NCBI RefSeq assembly: GCF_002902905.1
Contig: NZ_CP026124.1
Span: 4,588,001 to 4,652,000, forward strand
Length of the DNA: 64,000 nucleotides
Reading direction: 5' to 3'
From: Achromobacter sp. AONIH1
GTDB taxonomy: Bacteria; Pseudomonadota; Gammaproteobacteria; Burkholderiales; Burkholderiaceae_B
The position numbers and the translations under genes were made by a program. Position 1 is the stretch's first letter; every line of letters starts with the position of its first letter. This document shows, in pieces, positions 1-9,653 of the stretch. Below the pieces are notes generated by a model. That model made no database searches, was not told where the DNA came from, and worked only from the letters and a program-made list of their open reading frames with translations.

Positions 1-72
1 GCCGCGCAGCACGATTTCCACCCTGGCCTGCGGGTCCGACGACGGCTGCGAATCCGTCAGGACCGGCGTCAT
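1..72 (-). CDS. N-terminal fragment of an unidentified protein, cut by window start
   Basis: An open frame on the minus strand begins with ATG at 72 and runs off the left edge, giving 24 residues that start MTPVLTDSQPSS. Its ATG overlaps the TGA of the MFS transporter (shared ATGA), the usual sign of translational coupling in one operon. The fragment is too short to identify. By context it is probably an enzyme acting on whatever the transporter imports, but that is inference. Confidence 0.5.
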   Translation of the reverse strand, partial: MTPVLTDSQPSSDPQARVEIVLRG

Positions 73-1412
73 CGCACCGCCCCCGCCGCCATCAGGCGCT
101 TCGGGATCGCAAGAATCAGCAGGGCCGCCGCCAGCATGAGCGCGGCCAGCACCAGCACCGCGATCGAGATGCTGCCGGTCCATTGCTTGACGCCGCCCAT
201 CAGCACCGGGCCGATCAGCCCGGCCAGGCTGGCGGCGCTATTGATCAGGGCGATGCCGCCGGCCGCGGCGCTGCCGGCCAGGATGCGGCCCGGCAGCCCC
301 CAGAACATGGCCAGCGTGGCCATCAGGCCGGACACGCCGACGGTCAGGAACACCATCGCCGCCACCGTATTGTGCGGGAACAGCGTGCTGGCCCACATGC
401 CCGCGGCCGCCACCAGCATCGGTATCGCGGTGTGCAGCCGGCGCTCGCCGCTGCGCTCGGCGTGCGCGGCATTGCGGTTCATCACGACGCAGGCCACGCC
501 GTAGGGAATCGCCGTCAGGAAGGCGATCTCCAGCGGCGACTGCATGCCGGTCGACTGGATGATGGTGGGCAGCCAGAACACCAGCCCGTAGTTGCCGATA
601 TTGAACAACAGGCAGATGGCCATCAGCATCCACAGGATCGGATTCTTCAGCGCGTCCACGAGACGGCTGCTCTTGCGCGCGTTCTCGGCCGACAGCGCGC
701 CGCTGACGGCGGCCGCTTCCTCCGGCGTCAGCCACGCGGCGGACTGCGGCGATTCCGGCAGCATGCGCAGCACCAGCAGCCCCAGCAGGATCGCGGGCAA
801 GGCTTCCAGCAGGAACATCCATTGCCAGCCTTGCAGGCCATGCAGGTCATGCGTGCCCGTCATCAGCGCGCCCGAAATCGGCCCGCCCAGCACCATGCCC
901 AGCGGCATGGCCAGGAACAGGATGGACATGATGCGCGCCTGGCGATCCGCCGGATACCATTTGTTCAGGTACATGACGGCGGCCGGGAAGAACCCCGCCT
1001 CGGTGACGCCGAGCAGGAAACGCGCCACATAGAACTCGGTGGGGGTCGTCACCAGCATGGTGCCCGCCGACACCAGGCCCCACAGGATCATGATGGCCGC
1101 CATGCAGCGCCGCATGCCCAGCTTGTAGATCAACAGGCTGCTGGGCACCTGGCACAACATGTAGCCCCAGAAGAAGATCCCTGCGCCGATGCCGTAGACC
1201 ACGTCGCTCAAGCCCAGCGCCTGCTGCATCTGCAGCTTGGCGAAGCCGACGTTGACGCGATCCAGGTAGCTGAAGAAGTAGCAGAGAACGATGAACGGCA
1301 CGATGCGCCGCGTCACCTTGGCGTAGGCGGACGCCGCCCGTTCCGCGCTGGCCGGCGCGGCCGCGCCCATGCCCATGCTCCCTGCTTGCCCCGCGTTGCT
1401 GGCGATGCTCAT
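69..1412 (-). CDS. MFS transporter, anion:cation symporter type
   Basis: Predicted 447-residue inner-membrane secondary transporter. After a cytoplasmic N-terminus of about 45 residues comes a first membrane helix followed by YLDRVNVGFAKLQ, the typical motif of the anion:cation symporter branch (phthalate, 4-hydroxyphenylacetate, tartrate, galactonate and related organic acids). About twelve hydrophobic segments follow with a central cytoplasmic loop near residues 205-245. The ATG at 1412 is chosen because AAAGGAG lies just upstream; a longer in-frame start at 1451 has no ribosome site and would add 13 unconserved residues. It is the first visible gene of an operon continuing past the left edge. 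Substrate is unknown; an organic acid importer is the likely role. Confidence 0.88.
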   Translation of the reverse strand: MSIASNAGQAGSMGMGAAAPASAERAASAYAKVTRRIVPFIVLCYFFSYLDRVNVGFAKLQMQQALGLSDVVYGIGAGIFFWGYMLCQVPSSLLIYKLGMRRCMAAIMILWGLVSAGTMLVTTPTEFYVARFLLGVTEAGFFPAAVMYLNKWYPADRQARIMSILFLAMPLGMVLGGPISGALMTGTHDLHGLQGWQWMFLLEALPAILLGLLVLRMLPESPQSAAWLTPEEAAAVSGALSAENARKSSRLVDALKNPILWMLMAICLLFNIGNYGLVFWLPTIIQSTGMQSPLEIAFLTAIPYGVACVVMNRNAAHAERSGERRLHTAIPMLVAAAGMWASTLFPHNTVAAMVFLTVGVSGLMATLAMFWGLPGRILAGSAAAGGIALINSAASLAGLIGPVLMGGVKQWTGSISIAVLVLAALMLAAALLILAIPKRLMAAGAVR

Positions 1413-1491
1413 GTCACGCTCCTTTCCCCATAGACAGCCATGCGCGTGCATCCGATAGCCGCGTCGTGGTCAGGAACGCATCGTAGGATTT

Positions 1492-1534
1492 ATGAAACGT
1501 TTGATCTATAGGTGGATACCATGAAACATACGAT
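1492..1534. promoter_or_regulatory. Candidate operator: paired ATGAAAC direct repeat
   Basis: Two 14-base elements, ATGAAACGTTTGAT (1492-1505) and ATGAAACATACGAT (1521-1534), match at 11 of 14 positions and start 29 bp apart. The first is a near-perfect palindrome of the AAACGTTT type seen at many LacI-family operators. They lie about 80-120 bp upstream of the MFS start, so they probably bind the operon's regulator, which is not in this window. Regulator family is inference. Confidence 0.4.
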
Positions 1535-1649
1535 TCAAAAATAAACGAACGGGCTAGCGGTCCGCCGCGCCGGATCGCGAGCCTGCAAGAACAGCCAGGG
1601 CGAACAGCCCGAGAGGATGGCCGGAACCACCCTTCTTGCGAGCCTGAAT

Positions 1650-1677
1650 GAAAAAGAGCGGACGATGTCCGCTCTTT
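1650..1677 (-). terminator. Rho-independent terminator of glnHPQ
   Basis: A perfect 11-bp stem (1653-1663 with 1667-1677, three-base loop) is followed on the minus strand by a run of T (1651-1655 read as A on plus). It lies about 45 bp downstream of the glnQ stop. Confidence 0.85.
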
Positions 1678-1721
1678 CAGGTCTGCCGCCGCCAGCGCGG
1701 GCCGGCGTCCGGCAGCAATGC

Positions 1722-2450
1722 TCAGGCCACGTGCTGCAGGAAATCCCGCAGGCGCTGGCTGGGCGGATTGCCCAGCAGCTCCGTGGGCGGACCGTCATGG
1801 GCCACCTTGCCGCCGTCGATGAAGATCAGCCGGCTGCCGACCTTGCGGGCGAACTCCATCTCGTGGGTCACGACCACCATGGTCATGCCCTCCTCGGCCA
1901 GGTCCTTCATGACCTTCAGCACTTCGTGCCGCAGCTCCGGATCCAGCGCCGAGGTCGGCTCGTCGAACAGCATCAGCTTGGGCTTGATCGCCAATGCGCG
2001 GGCGATGGCTACCCGCTGCTGCTGGCCACCCGACAACTCAGACGGATAGTGGTTCATGCGCTCGGCCAGGCCGACCTTGCCCAGCAGTTCCTGGGCCAGC
2101 TTGCGCGATTCGTCCCGGCCCATGCCGCGCGTGTGGACGGGCCCGAACATGACGTTCTCCAGCGCCGTCATCTGCGGGAACAGGTTGAACTGCTGGAACA
2201 CCATGCCGGCCTCGCGCCGGATCTCGCGCACCTGGGCCGCGTCACCCTTCACGCTCAGGCCGTCGACCAGCAGGTCGCCGCCGTTGATGGTCTCCAGCAC
2301 GTTGATGCAACGCAGGAAGGTGGACTTGCCCGAGCCCGACGGCCCGACCACCACCACGACTTCGCCCGCGTCGATGTTCAGCGAAATGTCGTTCAGCACC
2401 AAGGACTCGCCGAAGCGCTTGGTGACGTTGTGGAATTCAACCATGCTCAT
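1722..2450 (-). CDS. glnQ: Glutamine-type amino acid ABC transporter, ATP-binding protein
   Basis: 242-residue cytoplasmic ATPase that powers periplasmic amino-acid import. Visible motifs are Walker [10 protein letters not shown] (36-44), signature LSGGQQQ (139-145), Walker B LMLFDEP (159-165), and the switch-histidine segment [10 protein letters not shown] typical of the polar amino-acid (GlnQ/HisP) subfamily. The start at 2450 shares ATGA with the stop of the permease gene; a second ATG two codons later is possible. It is last of three genes (binding protein, permease, ATPase), ending in a strong terminator. Length and order match E. coli glnHPQ. Confidence 0.95.
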   Translation of the reverse strand: MSMVEFHNVTKRFGESLVLNDISLNIDAGEVVVVVGPSGSGKSTFLRCINVLETINGGDLLVDGLSVKGDAAQVREIRREAGMVFQQFNLFPQMTALENVMFGPVHTRGMGRDESRKLAQELLGKVGLAERMNHYPSELSGGQQQRVAIARALAIKPKLMLFDEPTSALDPELRHEVLKVMKDLAEEGMTMVVVTHEMEFARKVGSRLIFIDGGKVAHDGPPTELLGNPPSQRLRDFLQHVA

Positions 2451-3103
2451 AGTATGCGCATCCTCTTTTCCAGCAGGCGCAGGCCCAGCGCCATCGCACC
2501 GGTCAGGATCAGGTAGACGATGGCCACCGCGGACCAGATCTCGACCGCACGGAAGTTGGCGGCCATGATTTCCTGGCCCTGCCGTGTCAGTTCCGCCACG
2601 CCGATCACGATGAAGAGCGAGGAGTCCTTCAGGCTGATGATGCACTGGTTGCCCAGCGGCGGGATCATGCGGCGGAACGCCACCGGCCCGATGATGTGCA
2701 GCAGGATCTTGTGAAACGGCAGCCCCATGGCCTGCCCGGCTTCCTTCAGTCCCTTGTGCACGGACAGCAGCGACCCGCGCACGATCTCGGAGATGTAGGC
2801 GCCCGAATTGATCATCAGCGTGACGATGGCCGCCCATTCCGCGTCCACCCGGATTCCAGCCATGATAGGCAAGGCGAAATAGATGAACATCACCTGCACC
2901 ACGATGGGCGTGCCGCGGATGACCGCGACGTACACCTGGGCGATGCCGGACAGGATGGGATGCCCGTAGGCCCGGACCACGCCGGACAGCGCGCCGAGCA
3001 GGAACCCGCCGAACAAGCCCCAGAAGGTGATCTTGACGGTCATCAAGGTCCCTTCCAGCAAATTGGGCAGCGCGTCCCGGATGACTGACCAGTCGAATTC
3101 CAC
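2447..3103 (-). CDS. glnP: Glutamine-type amino acid ABC transporter, permease
   Basis: 218-residue inner-membrane permease of the polar amino-acid (HisM/GlnP) family. Several membrane helices are evident, the first at about residues 18-40. The cytoplasmic coupling (EAA-type) loop reads [20 protein letters not shown], near residue 115. A single permease gene implies a homodimer, as in GlnP. The C-terminus overlaps the ATPase start by four bases. It is separated from the binding-protein gene by 167 bp containing a long GC palindrome, which may let the binding protein be made in excess. Confidence 0.94.
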   Translation of the reverse strand: MEFDWSVIRDALPNLLEGTLMTVKITFWGLFGGFLLGALSGVVRAYGHPILSGIAQVYVAVIRGTPIVVQVMFIYFALPIMAGIRVDAEWAAIVTLMINSGAYISEIVRGSLLSVHKGLKEAGQAMGLPFHKILLHIIGPVAFRRMIPPLGNQCIISLKDSSLFIVIGVAELTRQGQEIMAANFRAVEIWSAVAIVYLILTGAMALGLRLLEKRMRIL

Positions 3104-3148
3104 GATTTCCCCCTCAGGCGCCCATGCGCGCCGCTGCTAGGCGGGGAT

Positions 3149-3168
3149 GCCGGCCGGCGCCGGCCGGC
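3149..3168. repeat. Perfect 20-bp GC palindrome between glnH and glnP
   Basis: A perfect dyad centred at 3158/3159 (core GGCGCC) in the gap between the binding-protein and permease genes. No T run follows. Such intercistronic hairpins commonly stabilise or trim the upstream message in binding-protein operons; that role here is inference. Confidence 0.6.
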
Positions 3169-3270
3169 CCGGGGCCGCCCTTTGCCGAATCCGGCCGTCC
3201 CACAGGAAACGACCGGATCGAACCGCTGCCGGGCAACCCCGAACTACCGAAAAACCAAACGCGGCAAAGC

Positions 3271-4017
3271 TCAGGGCTTCTTGCCGAACCACTTGGTGTA
3301 GATGGCGTCGTACTCGCCGTTGGCCTTGAGCGTGGCCAGCGCCTTGTTCACCTGCGGGACCAGATCGCTGCCCTTGGGGAAGGCGATGCCATAGAAGTCG
3401 CCGCTCTTGACCGAGCCCACCACCTTCACGCGACCCTTGCCGGCGGTGTTGGCGTAGTACTGCACGTTGGGCGTGTCGTGCACGGCGGCGTCGACGCGGC
3501 CCGTGGCCAGCTCGAGATAGGCGTTATCGATGTTGGGGAACAGCTTCAGCTTGGCGTCAGGCACCTGGGCCTTCAGGAAGTCCACCGTGGCGGTGCCGGT
3601 CTTGACGGCGACGGTCTTGCCAGACAGGGACTTGGCGTCCTTGATGTCGGTGTTCTTGTCGCCGACCAGGATGGCCAGGCCGCTTTCGTAGTAGGGATCG
3701 GAGAAGTCGATGACCTTCTTGCGGTCGTCGCGAATGGTGATGCCGGCCAGCGCCACGTCGATGTTCTTGGTCTGCAGGCCCGGAATGATGCCGTTGAAGT
3801 CCATGGGCTGGAGCTTGTACTGAAGCTTCAGTTCCTTGGCGATGGCCGCCCACAGATCCACGTCGAAGCCGGTGTAGGTATTGCCCTGCTTGAACTCGAA
3901 CGGCACGAAAGCCGTATCGGTGGCCACGACCAGCTCCTTGGCCTGGGCTGACGAGGCGGCGCCGAACATGGCGACGGACAAGCCGACCAGCGCGGCGGCG
4001 AACTTGCGTTTGATCAT
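3271..4017 (-). CDS. glnH: Glutamine-type periplasmic amino acid-binding protein
   Basis: 248-residue secreted binding protein of the type II (SBP_bac_3) family. The signal peptide has a basic start (MIKRKF), a hydrophobic core and likely cleavage after SAQA (residue 26). The mature protein begins [19 protein letters not shown] and keeps the run [14 protein letters not shown], the segment [10 protein letters not shown] and the HDTPN segment, all very close to E. coli GlnH, so glutamine or a related amino acid is the expected ligand. The start at 4017 has AGAGGAGA upstream; the longer in-frame extension to 4251 would hide the signal peptide. First gene of glnHPQ. Confidence 0.95.
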   Translation of the reverse strand: MIKRKFAAALVGLSVAMFGAASSAQAKELVVATDTAFVPFEFKQGNTYTGFDVDLWAAIAKELKLQYKLQPMDFNGIIPGLQTKNIDVALAGITIRDDRKKVIDFSDPYYESGLAILVGDKNTDIKDAKSLSGKTVAVKTGTATVDFLKAQVPDAKLKLFPNIDNAYLELATGRVDAAVHDTPNVQYYANTAGKGRVKVVGSVKSGDFYGIAFPKGSDLVPQVNKALATLKANGEYDAIYTKWFGKKP

Positions 4018-4189
4018 GTAACTCTCCTCTTGGGGGACGCTCGAGGCCCCCCGGGTTTGTCGTCGGGGCATGATTCCTGGGGTAGCGCCGGGATCGCCGG
4101 CACAACGCATTGGCGATCTTAACGCATCCGTCCCCACCCGCCAGAGCTTAGAAAAATTACAATCCGCATGACACCCCGGAGAATCCCCC

Positions 4190-5224
4190 ATGCCATACAA
4201 GCATGTACGCATCGCCGGCACGCGCCGGCAGGTCGGACAGGCGCTGGGCAAGCTGGCCCGCCCGCTGATGTCCGCCTACCTGGACCAGAGCGAGACCTGG
4301 GAAACGCTGCGCCCATGGCGCGGGCATCCCTACCTGGACGCGCTGGCGGCGCAGGCCAGGGCGGCGCTGCCAGCGGTATGGGAAGAATTCGAAGGGCTGG
4401 CCGAGGGCCTGGACATGCCGCTGGCCGACGCGCTCCTGTGGAACTGTCGCGGCGACCTGCTGCACAAGACCACCGACGGCTGCACCTCGGCGGCCCTGAA
4501 GTCGGCGGATGGCACGCGCTGGATCGGCCACAACGAAGATGGCGACCCCTATCTGTATGGCCGCTGCCACCTGGTGGATGTGGCGCTGGATGACGCGCCC
4601 GGCTATCTCGGCTTCTACTACCCCGGCTCCTTGCCCGGCCATACCTTCGGCGCCAATCGCGCCGGACTGGTCCAGACCATCAACAACCTGCGCGCGCGCC
4701 AACGACACGAAGGCGTGCCACGCATGTTCCTGGCGCGCGCGGCGCTGGACTGCGCCACGCTGGACGAGGCCGTGCAGCTGCTGCGCGCCACGCCCTGCGC
4801 CGGGGGCTTTCACCACACGCTGGGCTCGGCGCAGGACGCCAGGCTGTTCAGCGTCGAAGTGCTGCCCGGCGATGTCTCGATACAGGAAATCGGCGCCCGC
4901 TACGGCCACGCCAACCACATGATCCACGCTGACACCGCCGGCCTGCCGCAGGTCGTCACCGATTCGTCGCGCGCGCGCCAGCACCGCATCGAAGGCATCG
5001 TCGACAGCTGGTCGCCCGCGACCGGCGGCGCCGAGCTGCTGGCCGCGCTGCACGATACCGAGGGCGCATTGCCGATCCTGCGCACGGACCGGCATGACCC
5101 CGATGGCGAGAACACGCTGGCCACCGCCGTGTTCGAGATCGGCGACGGCGAAGTCACGCTGCGCGTGTACGACCGCAAGCCGCGCGCGGAGATCGCGCTG
5201 GACGTGATGAACGATCCGGAATGA
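4190..5224 (+). CDS. C45-family Ntn hydrolase / acyltransferase-like protein
   Basis: 344-residue protein resembling the C45 peptidase family, which includes fungal acyl-CoA:6-aminopenicillanic acid acyltransferase. In this family a precursor cleaves itself before a Cys that becomes the N-terminal nucleophile; the matching residue here is Cys98 in DGCTSAAL, followed by the conserved WIGHNEDGD segment (about 110-118) and later [14 protein letters not shown]. There is no signal peptide, so it is probably cytoplasmic. It stands alone, divergent from glnH and convergent with the 5-oxoprolinase gene. Substrate is unknown; bacterial relatives are usually annotated only as acyl-amide hydrolases. Its stop codon abuts the A-tract of the neighbouring terminator. 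Confidence 0.82.
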   Translation: MPYKHVRIAGTRRQVGQALGKLARPLMSAYLDQSETWETLRPWRGHPYLDALAAQARAALPAVWEEFEGLAEGLDMPLADALLWNCRGDLLHKTTDGCTSAALKSADGTRWIGHNEDGDPYLYGRCHLVDVALDDAPGYLGFYYPGSLPGHTFGANRAGLVQTINNLRARQRHEGVPRMFLARAALDCATLDEAVQLLRATPCAGGFHHTLGSAQDARLFSVEVLPGDVSIQEIGARYGHANHMIHADTAGLPQVVTDSSRARQHRIEGIVDSWSPATGGAELLAALHDTEGALPILRTDRHDPDGENTLATAVFEIGDGEVTLRVYDRKPRAEIALDVMNDPE

Positions 5225-5269
5225 AAAAGCGCCGCTCGCGGGAAGCCTGACGCTTCCCGCGAGCGGCGC
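5224..5269 (-). terminator. Strong intrinsic terminator of the 5-oxoprolinase gene
   Basis: A perfect 18-bp stem (5229-5246 with 5252-5269, loop of five) followed on the minus strand by TTTTT (5224-5228). It sits 21 bp past the 5-oxoprolinase stop, and its T tract touches the stop codon of the convergent C45 gene. There is no T run on the plus side, so plus-strand termination is likely weaker. Confidence 0.88.
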
Positions 5270-5289
5270 CCGAGGCTGCCGCCCAGCGC

Positions 5290-8200
5290 CTACAGCGCGC
5301 CGTAGCCGCCGCCTCCCGGCGTTTCCACCACGAACACATCGCCCGGACGCAGCTGGGCGCTGTCCTGCGGACCCAGCGGCTGCACCGTGCCGTCGGCCCG
5401 CTCGACATAGTTGCGACCCATGGCGCCGGGCTGGCCGCCCGACAGGCCGAACGGCGCGTGCAGGCGGTTGTTCGACAGGATCGCGGCCGTCATGTCCTCC
5501 AGGAAGCGCATGCGGCGCACGCCGCCGTCGCCGCCCGGATAGCGACCGCCGCCCCCGGAGCCATGACGGATCTCATACGAATCCAGCCGCACCGGGAAAC
5601 GGAACTCCAGCACTTCCGGATCGGTCAGGCGCGAGTTGGTCATGTGCGCCTGTACCACCGAGGTGCCGGCGAAACCCTCGTCGCGCGGACCGGCCGCGTC
5701 GATGCGGACCGGACCGGCTCCGGTACCACCCGAGATGGTCTCGTAGTACTGGTGACGCGCGTTGCCGAACGTGAAGTTGTTCATCGTGCCCTGGCTGGAG
5801 GCCAGCACGCCCAGCGCGCCATACAGCGCGTTGACGATGCACATGGACGTTTCCACGTTGCCCGCCACCACCGAAGCCGGCGAGTTGGGGCGCAGCATCG
5901 AGCCTTCCGGCAGCACGATGGACAGCGGCACCAGGCAGCCGTCGTTCAGCGGAATGTCGTCGTTGACCAGGGTGCGGAACACGTACAGCACCGCGGCCAC
6001 GGCGATGGCGCCCGGCGCGTTGAAGTTGTTGTCCAGCTGCGGCGAGGTGCCGGTGAAGTCCACCACGGCGCTGCGCGCCGCATTGTCCACCCGCACTTCC
6101 ACCTTGATCACCGCGCCGTTGTCCAGCGGGTACTCGTAGCGGCCATTCTTCAGCACCGAGATCACGCGGCGCACCGCTTCCTCGGCGTTGTCCTGCACGT
6201 GCCCCATGTAGGCACGCACCACGTCCAGGCCGAAGTGATCGCACATGCGCAGCAGTTCCTGCACGCCCTTTTCGTTGGCGGCGATCTGCGCGCGCATGTC
6301 GGCGATGTTCTGGTCCGGATTGCGCGCCGGCCAGCGCCCCGAGCCGAGGATGTCGCGGGCGGCCTGCTCGCGCAGCTCGCCGTTCTTGACCAATTGGAAA
6401 TTGGTGAACAGCACGCCTTCGTCCTCGACCGTGCGCGAATCCGGCGGCATCGAGCCCGGCGTGGTCCCGCCGATGTCGGCGTGGTGGCCGCGAGAGCCGA
6501 CGTAGAACAGGATTTCCTTGCCGCCCCGGTCGAACACCGGGGTGATGACCGTCACGTCGGGCAGGTGCGTGCCGCCGTGGTAGGGATCGTTCACCACATA
6601 CGCGTCGCCCGGCATCATGCGGCCACGGTTGGCGTTCATCACGGTGCGCACCGACTCGCCCATCGAACCCAGGTGCACGGGCATGTGGGGCGCGTTGGCG
6701 ATCAGGCGGGCCTGGGCGTCGAAGATCGCGCAGGAGAAGTCCAGGCGTTCCTTGATGTTCACCGAGTACGCGGTGTTCTGCAGGCGGTAGCCCATCTGCT
6801 CGGCGATGGACATGAAGAGGTTGTTGAAGACCTCCAGCATGACCGGATCGGCCTGGGTGCCGATGGCGCGGCGCTCGGGACGCGCCTCGACGCGGCGCAG
6901 CACGATGTTGTCCTGCCCGGTCAGCTCGGCCTGCCAGCCGGCTTCGACGACCGTGGTCTGGTTGGGCTCGGAGATGATGGCCGGGCCGGCGATCTTGTCG
7001 CCGCCCGCCAGCGCCTCGCGCACATAGAGCGGCACATCGCGCCAGGCGCCGCCGCTGTACATGCGGACCTGGCGGCTGGGCGCCAGCGCGGCGTCGCGGG
7101 TCTGCGCCACCGAGGCGCCGTCCACGCGCTCGCCGCCGCCGGTGGCTTCGACCGAAATGGTCTCGACCACCAGCGCCCGGTCGGGCATCAGGAAGGAATA
7201 GCGCAGGCGGTAGGCCGCCTCGAAGTCCTGGCGCGCCTGCTCCAGCGTGCCGAACGGCACTTCGAGCGAGGTGTCGGTGCCCTGGTACTTCAGGTGCAGG
7301 CGACGCTGCACGGAAATGTCGGCCTCGGCCACGTGCTGGCGCCGCAGTTCGCCCACGGCCTGTCCGGCCAGCTCGTCCAGCTCACCGGCCAGCGTCTGCA
7401 TCAGCGCGGCGTCCAGCACCTGCTCGACGGTTTTCTGGCGCATGTCGGTCTGGTCGGCCAGGCCCATGCCATAGGCCGACAGCACGCCACCCAGCGGATG
7501 CGCGAACACCGTGGTCATGCCCAGGGCGTCGGCCACCAGGCAGGCGTGCTGCCCGCCGGCGCCGCCAAAGGTGGTCAGCGCGTACTCGGTCACGTCGTGG
7601 CCGCGCTGCACCGAAATACGCTTGATGGCCTCGGCCATGTTGCCCACGGCGATTTCCAGGAAGCCTTCGGCCAGCTGCTCGGGCGTCATCTCGCGCCCGG
7701 TGGCCGTCCGCACCTCGTCGGCCATGGCCGTGAAGCGCGCCACCACGGCGTCGCGGTCCAGCGGCTCATTGGCCTCGGGGCCGAACACCTTGGGGAAGAA
7801 GTCGGGCTGGATCTTGCCCAGCAGCACGTTGCAGTCGGTCACCGCCAGCGGGCCGCCACGGCGGTAGCAGGCGGGGCCGGGATTGGCGCCGGCCGAATCA
7901 GGGCCGACACGCAGGCGCGCGCCATCGAAATGCAGGATGGAACCGCCGCCGGCCGCGACCGTGTGGATGCTCATCATGGGCGCGCGCATGCGCACGCCGG
8001 CCACCTGGGTCTCGAACTCGCGCTCGAATTCGCCGGCGTAGTGCGATACGTCGGTGGACGTGCCGCCCATGTCAAAGCCGATCACCTTGGGGAAGCCGGC
8101 CTGTTCGCTGGTGCGCACCATGCCGACGATGCCGCCGGCCGGGCCGGACAGGATGGCGTCCTTGCCACGGAAGCGGTGCGCGTCGGTCAGGCCGCCGCTG

Positions 8201-8913
8201 GACTGCATGAACATCAGGCGGATGCCGGGCAGCTCGCCGGCCACCTGGTCGACATAGCGCTTGAGGATGGGCGACAGATAGGCGTCCACCACGGTGGTGT
8301 CGCCACGCGACACGTACTTGATCAGCGGGCTGACCTCGTGCGAGGCCGACACCTGCGTGAAACCCAGCTCGCGGGCGATGCGGGCGGCGCGCTGCTCGTG
8401 CTCGGGCGCCTTCCAGGCATGCATGAACACGATGGCGACCGCGCGGATGCCGCTGTCATGGGCGGCGCGCATGGCCGCACGCAGGCCTTCCTCGTCCAGC
8501 CCGCGCACCAGCTTGCCCTCGGCGTCCATGCGCTCGTCGGCCTCGACCACGGACTCATAGAGCATTTCCGGCAGCACGACGTTGCGGTCGAACAGGCGCG
8601 GACGGTTCTGATAAGCGATGCGCAGCCCGTCGCGAAAGCCCTTGGTGGTGACCAGCAACGTGCGCTCGCCCTTGCGCTCCAGCAGCGCGTTGGTGGCCAC
8701 CGTGGTGCCCATCTTCACGCACTCGACCTGCTCGGCCGGCACGGGCTGGCCCGGCGCGATGCCCAACAGCTTGCGGATGCCCGCCACGGCGGCGTCGCGG
8801 TACTGCTCGGGGTTTTCCGACAGCATCTTCGCGGTCGTGGTGCTGCCGTCGGGACGACGCGCCACGATGTCGGTGAACGTGCCCCCACGGTCAATCCAGA
8901 ATTGCCACTTCAT
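5290..8913 (-). CDS. 5-oxoprolinase (ATP-hydrolysing), HyuA-HyuB fusion
   Basis: 1207-residue cytoplasmic enzyme of the hydantoinase/oxoprolinase family, predicted to open 5-oxoproline (or a hydantoin) with ATP. The N-terminal half is HyuA-like: nucleotide-binding start [19 protein letters not shown] (about 4-22), then [10 protein letters not shown] and [13 protein letters not shown]. From about residue 690 ([17 protein letters not shown]) it is HyuB-like, including [15 protein letters not shown] and ending [11 protein letters not shown]. Subunits separate in bacterial hydantoinases are here one chain, as in eukaryotic OPLAH. A winged-helix regulator gene lies 99 bp upstream on the same strand. 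Hydantoinase or acetone-carboxylase-like specificity cannot be excluded, but length and fusion favour 5-oxoprolinase. Confidence 0.88.
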   Translation of the reverse strand: MKWQFWIDRGGTFTDIVARRPDGSTTTAKMLSENPEQYRDAAVAGIRKLLGIAPGQPVPAEQVECVKMGTTVATNALLERKGERTLLVTTKGFRDGLRIAYQNRPRLFDRNVVLPEMLYESVVEADERMDAEGKLVRGLDEEGLRAAMRAAHDSGIRAVAIVFMHAWKAPEHEQRAARIARELGFTQVSASHEVSPLIKYVSRGDTTVVDAYLSPILKRYVDQVAGELPGIRLMFMQSSGGLTDAHRFRGKDAILSGPAGGIVGMVRTSEQAGFPKVIGFDMGGTSTDVSHYAGEFEREFETQVAGVRMRAPMMSIHTVAAGGGSILHFDGARLRVGPDSAGANPGPACYRRGGPLAVTDCNVLLGKIQPDFFPKVFGPEANEPLDRDAVVARFTAMADEVRTATGREMTPEQLAEGFLEIAVGNMAEAIKRISVQRGHDVTEYALTTFGGAGGQHACLVADALGMTTVFAHPLGGVLSAYGMGLADQTDMRQKTVEQVLDAALMQTLAGELDELAGQAVGELRRQHVAEADISVQRRLHLKYQGTDTSLEVPFGTLEQARQDFEAAYRLRYSFLMPDRALVVETISVEATGGGERVDGASVAQTRDAALAPSRQVRMYSGGAWRDVPLYVREALAGGDKIAGPAIISEPNQTTVVEAGWQAELTGQDNIVLRRVEARPERRAIGTQADPVMLEVFNNLFMSIAEQMGYRLQNTAYSVNIKERLDFSCAIFDAQARLIANAPHMPVHLGSMGESVRTVMNANRGRMMPGDAYVVNDPYHGGTHLPDVTVITPVFDRGGKEILFYVGSRGHHADIGGTTPGSMPPDSRTVEDEGVLFTNFQLVKNGELREQAARDILGSGRWPARNPDQNIADMRAQIAANEKGVQELLRMCDHFGLDVVRAYMGHVQDNAEEAVRRVISVLKNGRYEYPLDNGAVIKVEVRVDNAARSAVVDFTGTSPQLDNNFNAPGAIAVAAVLYVFRTLVNDDIPLNDGCLVPLSIVLPEGSMLRPNSPASVVAGNVETSMCIVNALYGALGVLASSQGTMNNFTFGNARHQYYETISGGTGAGPVRIDAAGPRDEGFAGTSVVQAHMTNSRLTDPEVLEFRFPVRLDSYEIRHGSGGGGRYPGGDGGVRRMRFLEDMTAAILSNNRLHAPFGLSGGQPGAMGRNYVERADGTVQPLGPQDSAQLRPGDVFVVETPGGGGYGAL

Positions 8914-9012
8914 GATCAGGTAGTCCTTGAAAACAAAAATTGCCGCGGCGGCGATGCCGGCGGATGCTGCGGGCGGCGGAGCGGGCTCCGCGCCGTATTC
9001 GGGTGATCGGGA

Positions 9013-9522
9013 TCAGAGGGAAGTCGCCGCGCGAGCGGCCTGGTCGTACAGGCCGGACAGCGCGCGCAGCGTATGCGCGAGCTGGCGGCTGAACTCCAGT
9101 CCGCCGCCGCCCGGGCCGTTCAGGCCGGAGGTCAGGCACTGCTCGCGGATTTCCGCGTAGCGCTTGAGCACCGTCGAACCTTCCTCTGTGACGCTGTAGA
9201 ACACTTCCTTGCTGGCGCGCTCGCCCTGCACCATGCCCAGGCGCTCGAGCTTCTTCAGCGCGTAGCTGACGATGTGCGTGTCCTCGACATTGAGGGTGAA
9301 GCAGATATCGGCCAGCTTCTTCGGCCGCTGCCGGTGGTACACGTGGTGAAAGACCATCACGTCGGTGCGCGTCAGGTCCGGCAGCCCGGCCGCCGCCATG
9401 CAGCGCACGATCCATCGGTCGAACGCGTGGCCGGCGATCATCAGGCCGAATTCGACTTCGGACAGATCGGGCGAACTGCCCCCTGCCAGATGGGCGGAGG
9501 CGGCGATCAAGGTTGAGGTCAT
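9013..9522 (-). CDS. MarR-like winged-helix transcriptional regulator
   Basis: 169-residue predicted DNA-binding protein of a MarR-related group (COG5631-like). The central part reads TRTDVMVFHHVYHRQRPKKLADICFTLN followed by THIVSYALKKLERLGMV, a winged helix-turn-helix at about residues 53-105. The C-terminal helix (LRALSGLYDQAARAATSL) probably dimerises. It is the likely first gene of a two-gene unit with the 5-oxoprolinase, so it may control that enzyme and its own synthesis; this is contextual inference. A sigma70-like promoter is visible just upstream. Confidence 0.82.
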   Translation of the reverse strand: MTSTLIAASAHLAGGSSPDLSEVEFGLMIAGHAFDRWIVRCMAAAGLPDLTRTDVMVFHHVYHRQRPKKLADICFTLNVEDTHIVSYALKKLERLGMVQGERASKEVFYSVTEEGSTVLKRYAEIREQCLTSGLNGPGGGGLEFSRQLAHTLRALSGLYDQAARAATSL

Positions 9523-9551
9523 GGCTGGCTGGCGGAGTTCATGTCCTCAAA

Positions 9552-9580
9552 ATACTAATAATTTATCTACATTTCATCAA
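9552..9580 (-). promoter_or_regulatory. Sigma70-like promoter for the winged-helix regulator
   Basis: On the minus strand TTGATG (plus 9575-9580) and TAGTAT (plus 9552-9557) are separated by exactly 17 bp in an AT-rich island, giving a start near 9545 and a leader of about 20 nt. The same island could hold an operator for the MarR-like protein. Confidence 0.5.
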
Positions 9581-9653
9581 TAAAAAATAACTAGGGCACG
9601 AATGGAAATGCCCCTTTCAAGGGAATACCCCTAGAAAAAATGCCGTTTTGCGA

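Larger units (their letters stand above)
1413..1721. other. Intergenic region: MFS promoter side plus glnQ terminator
   Basis: No gene seen. The part next to the MFS gene (about 1480-1550) is AT-rich and holds a 14-base direct repeat described separately, plus TATAGA on the minus strand as a possible -10. The part next to glnQ holds an intrinsic terminator. Nothing recognisable lies between about 1555 and 1640. Confidence 0.6.

Noticed and set aside
5458..9006. A 1182-codon open frame on the plus strand opposite the 5-oxoprolinase gene
   Set aside because: Its His/Arg/Gly/Ala-rich composition is that of a mirror frame of a GC-rich gene; it has no domain likeness, while the minus strand gives a complete, recognisable enzyme.
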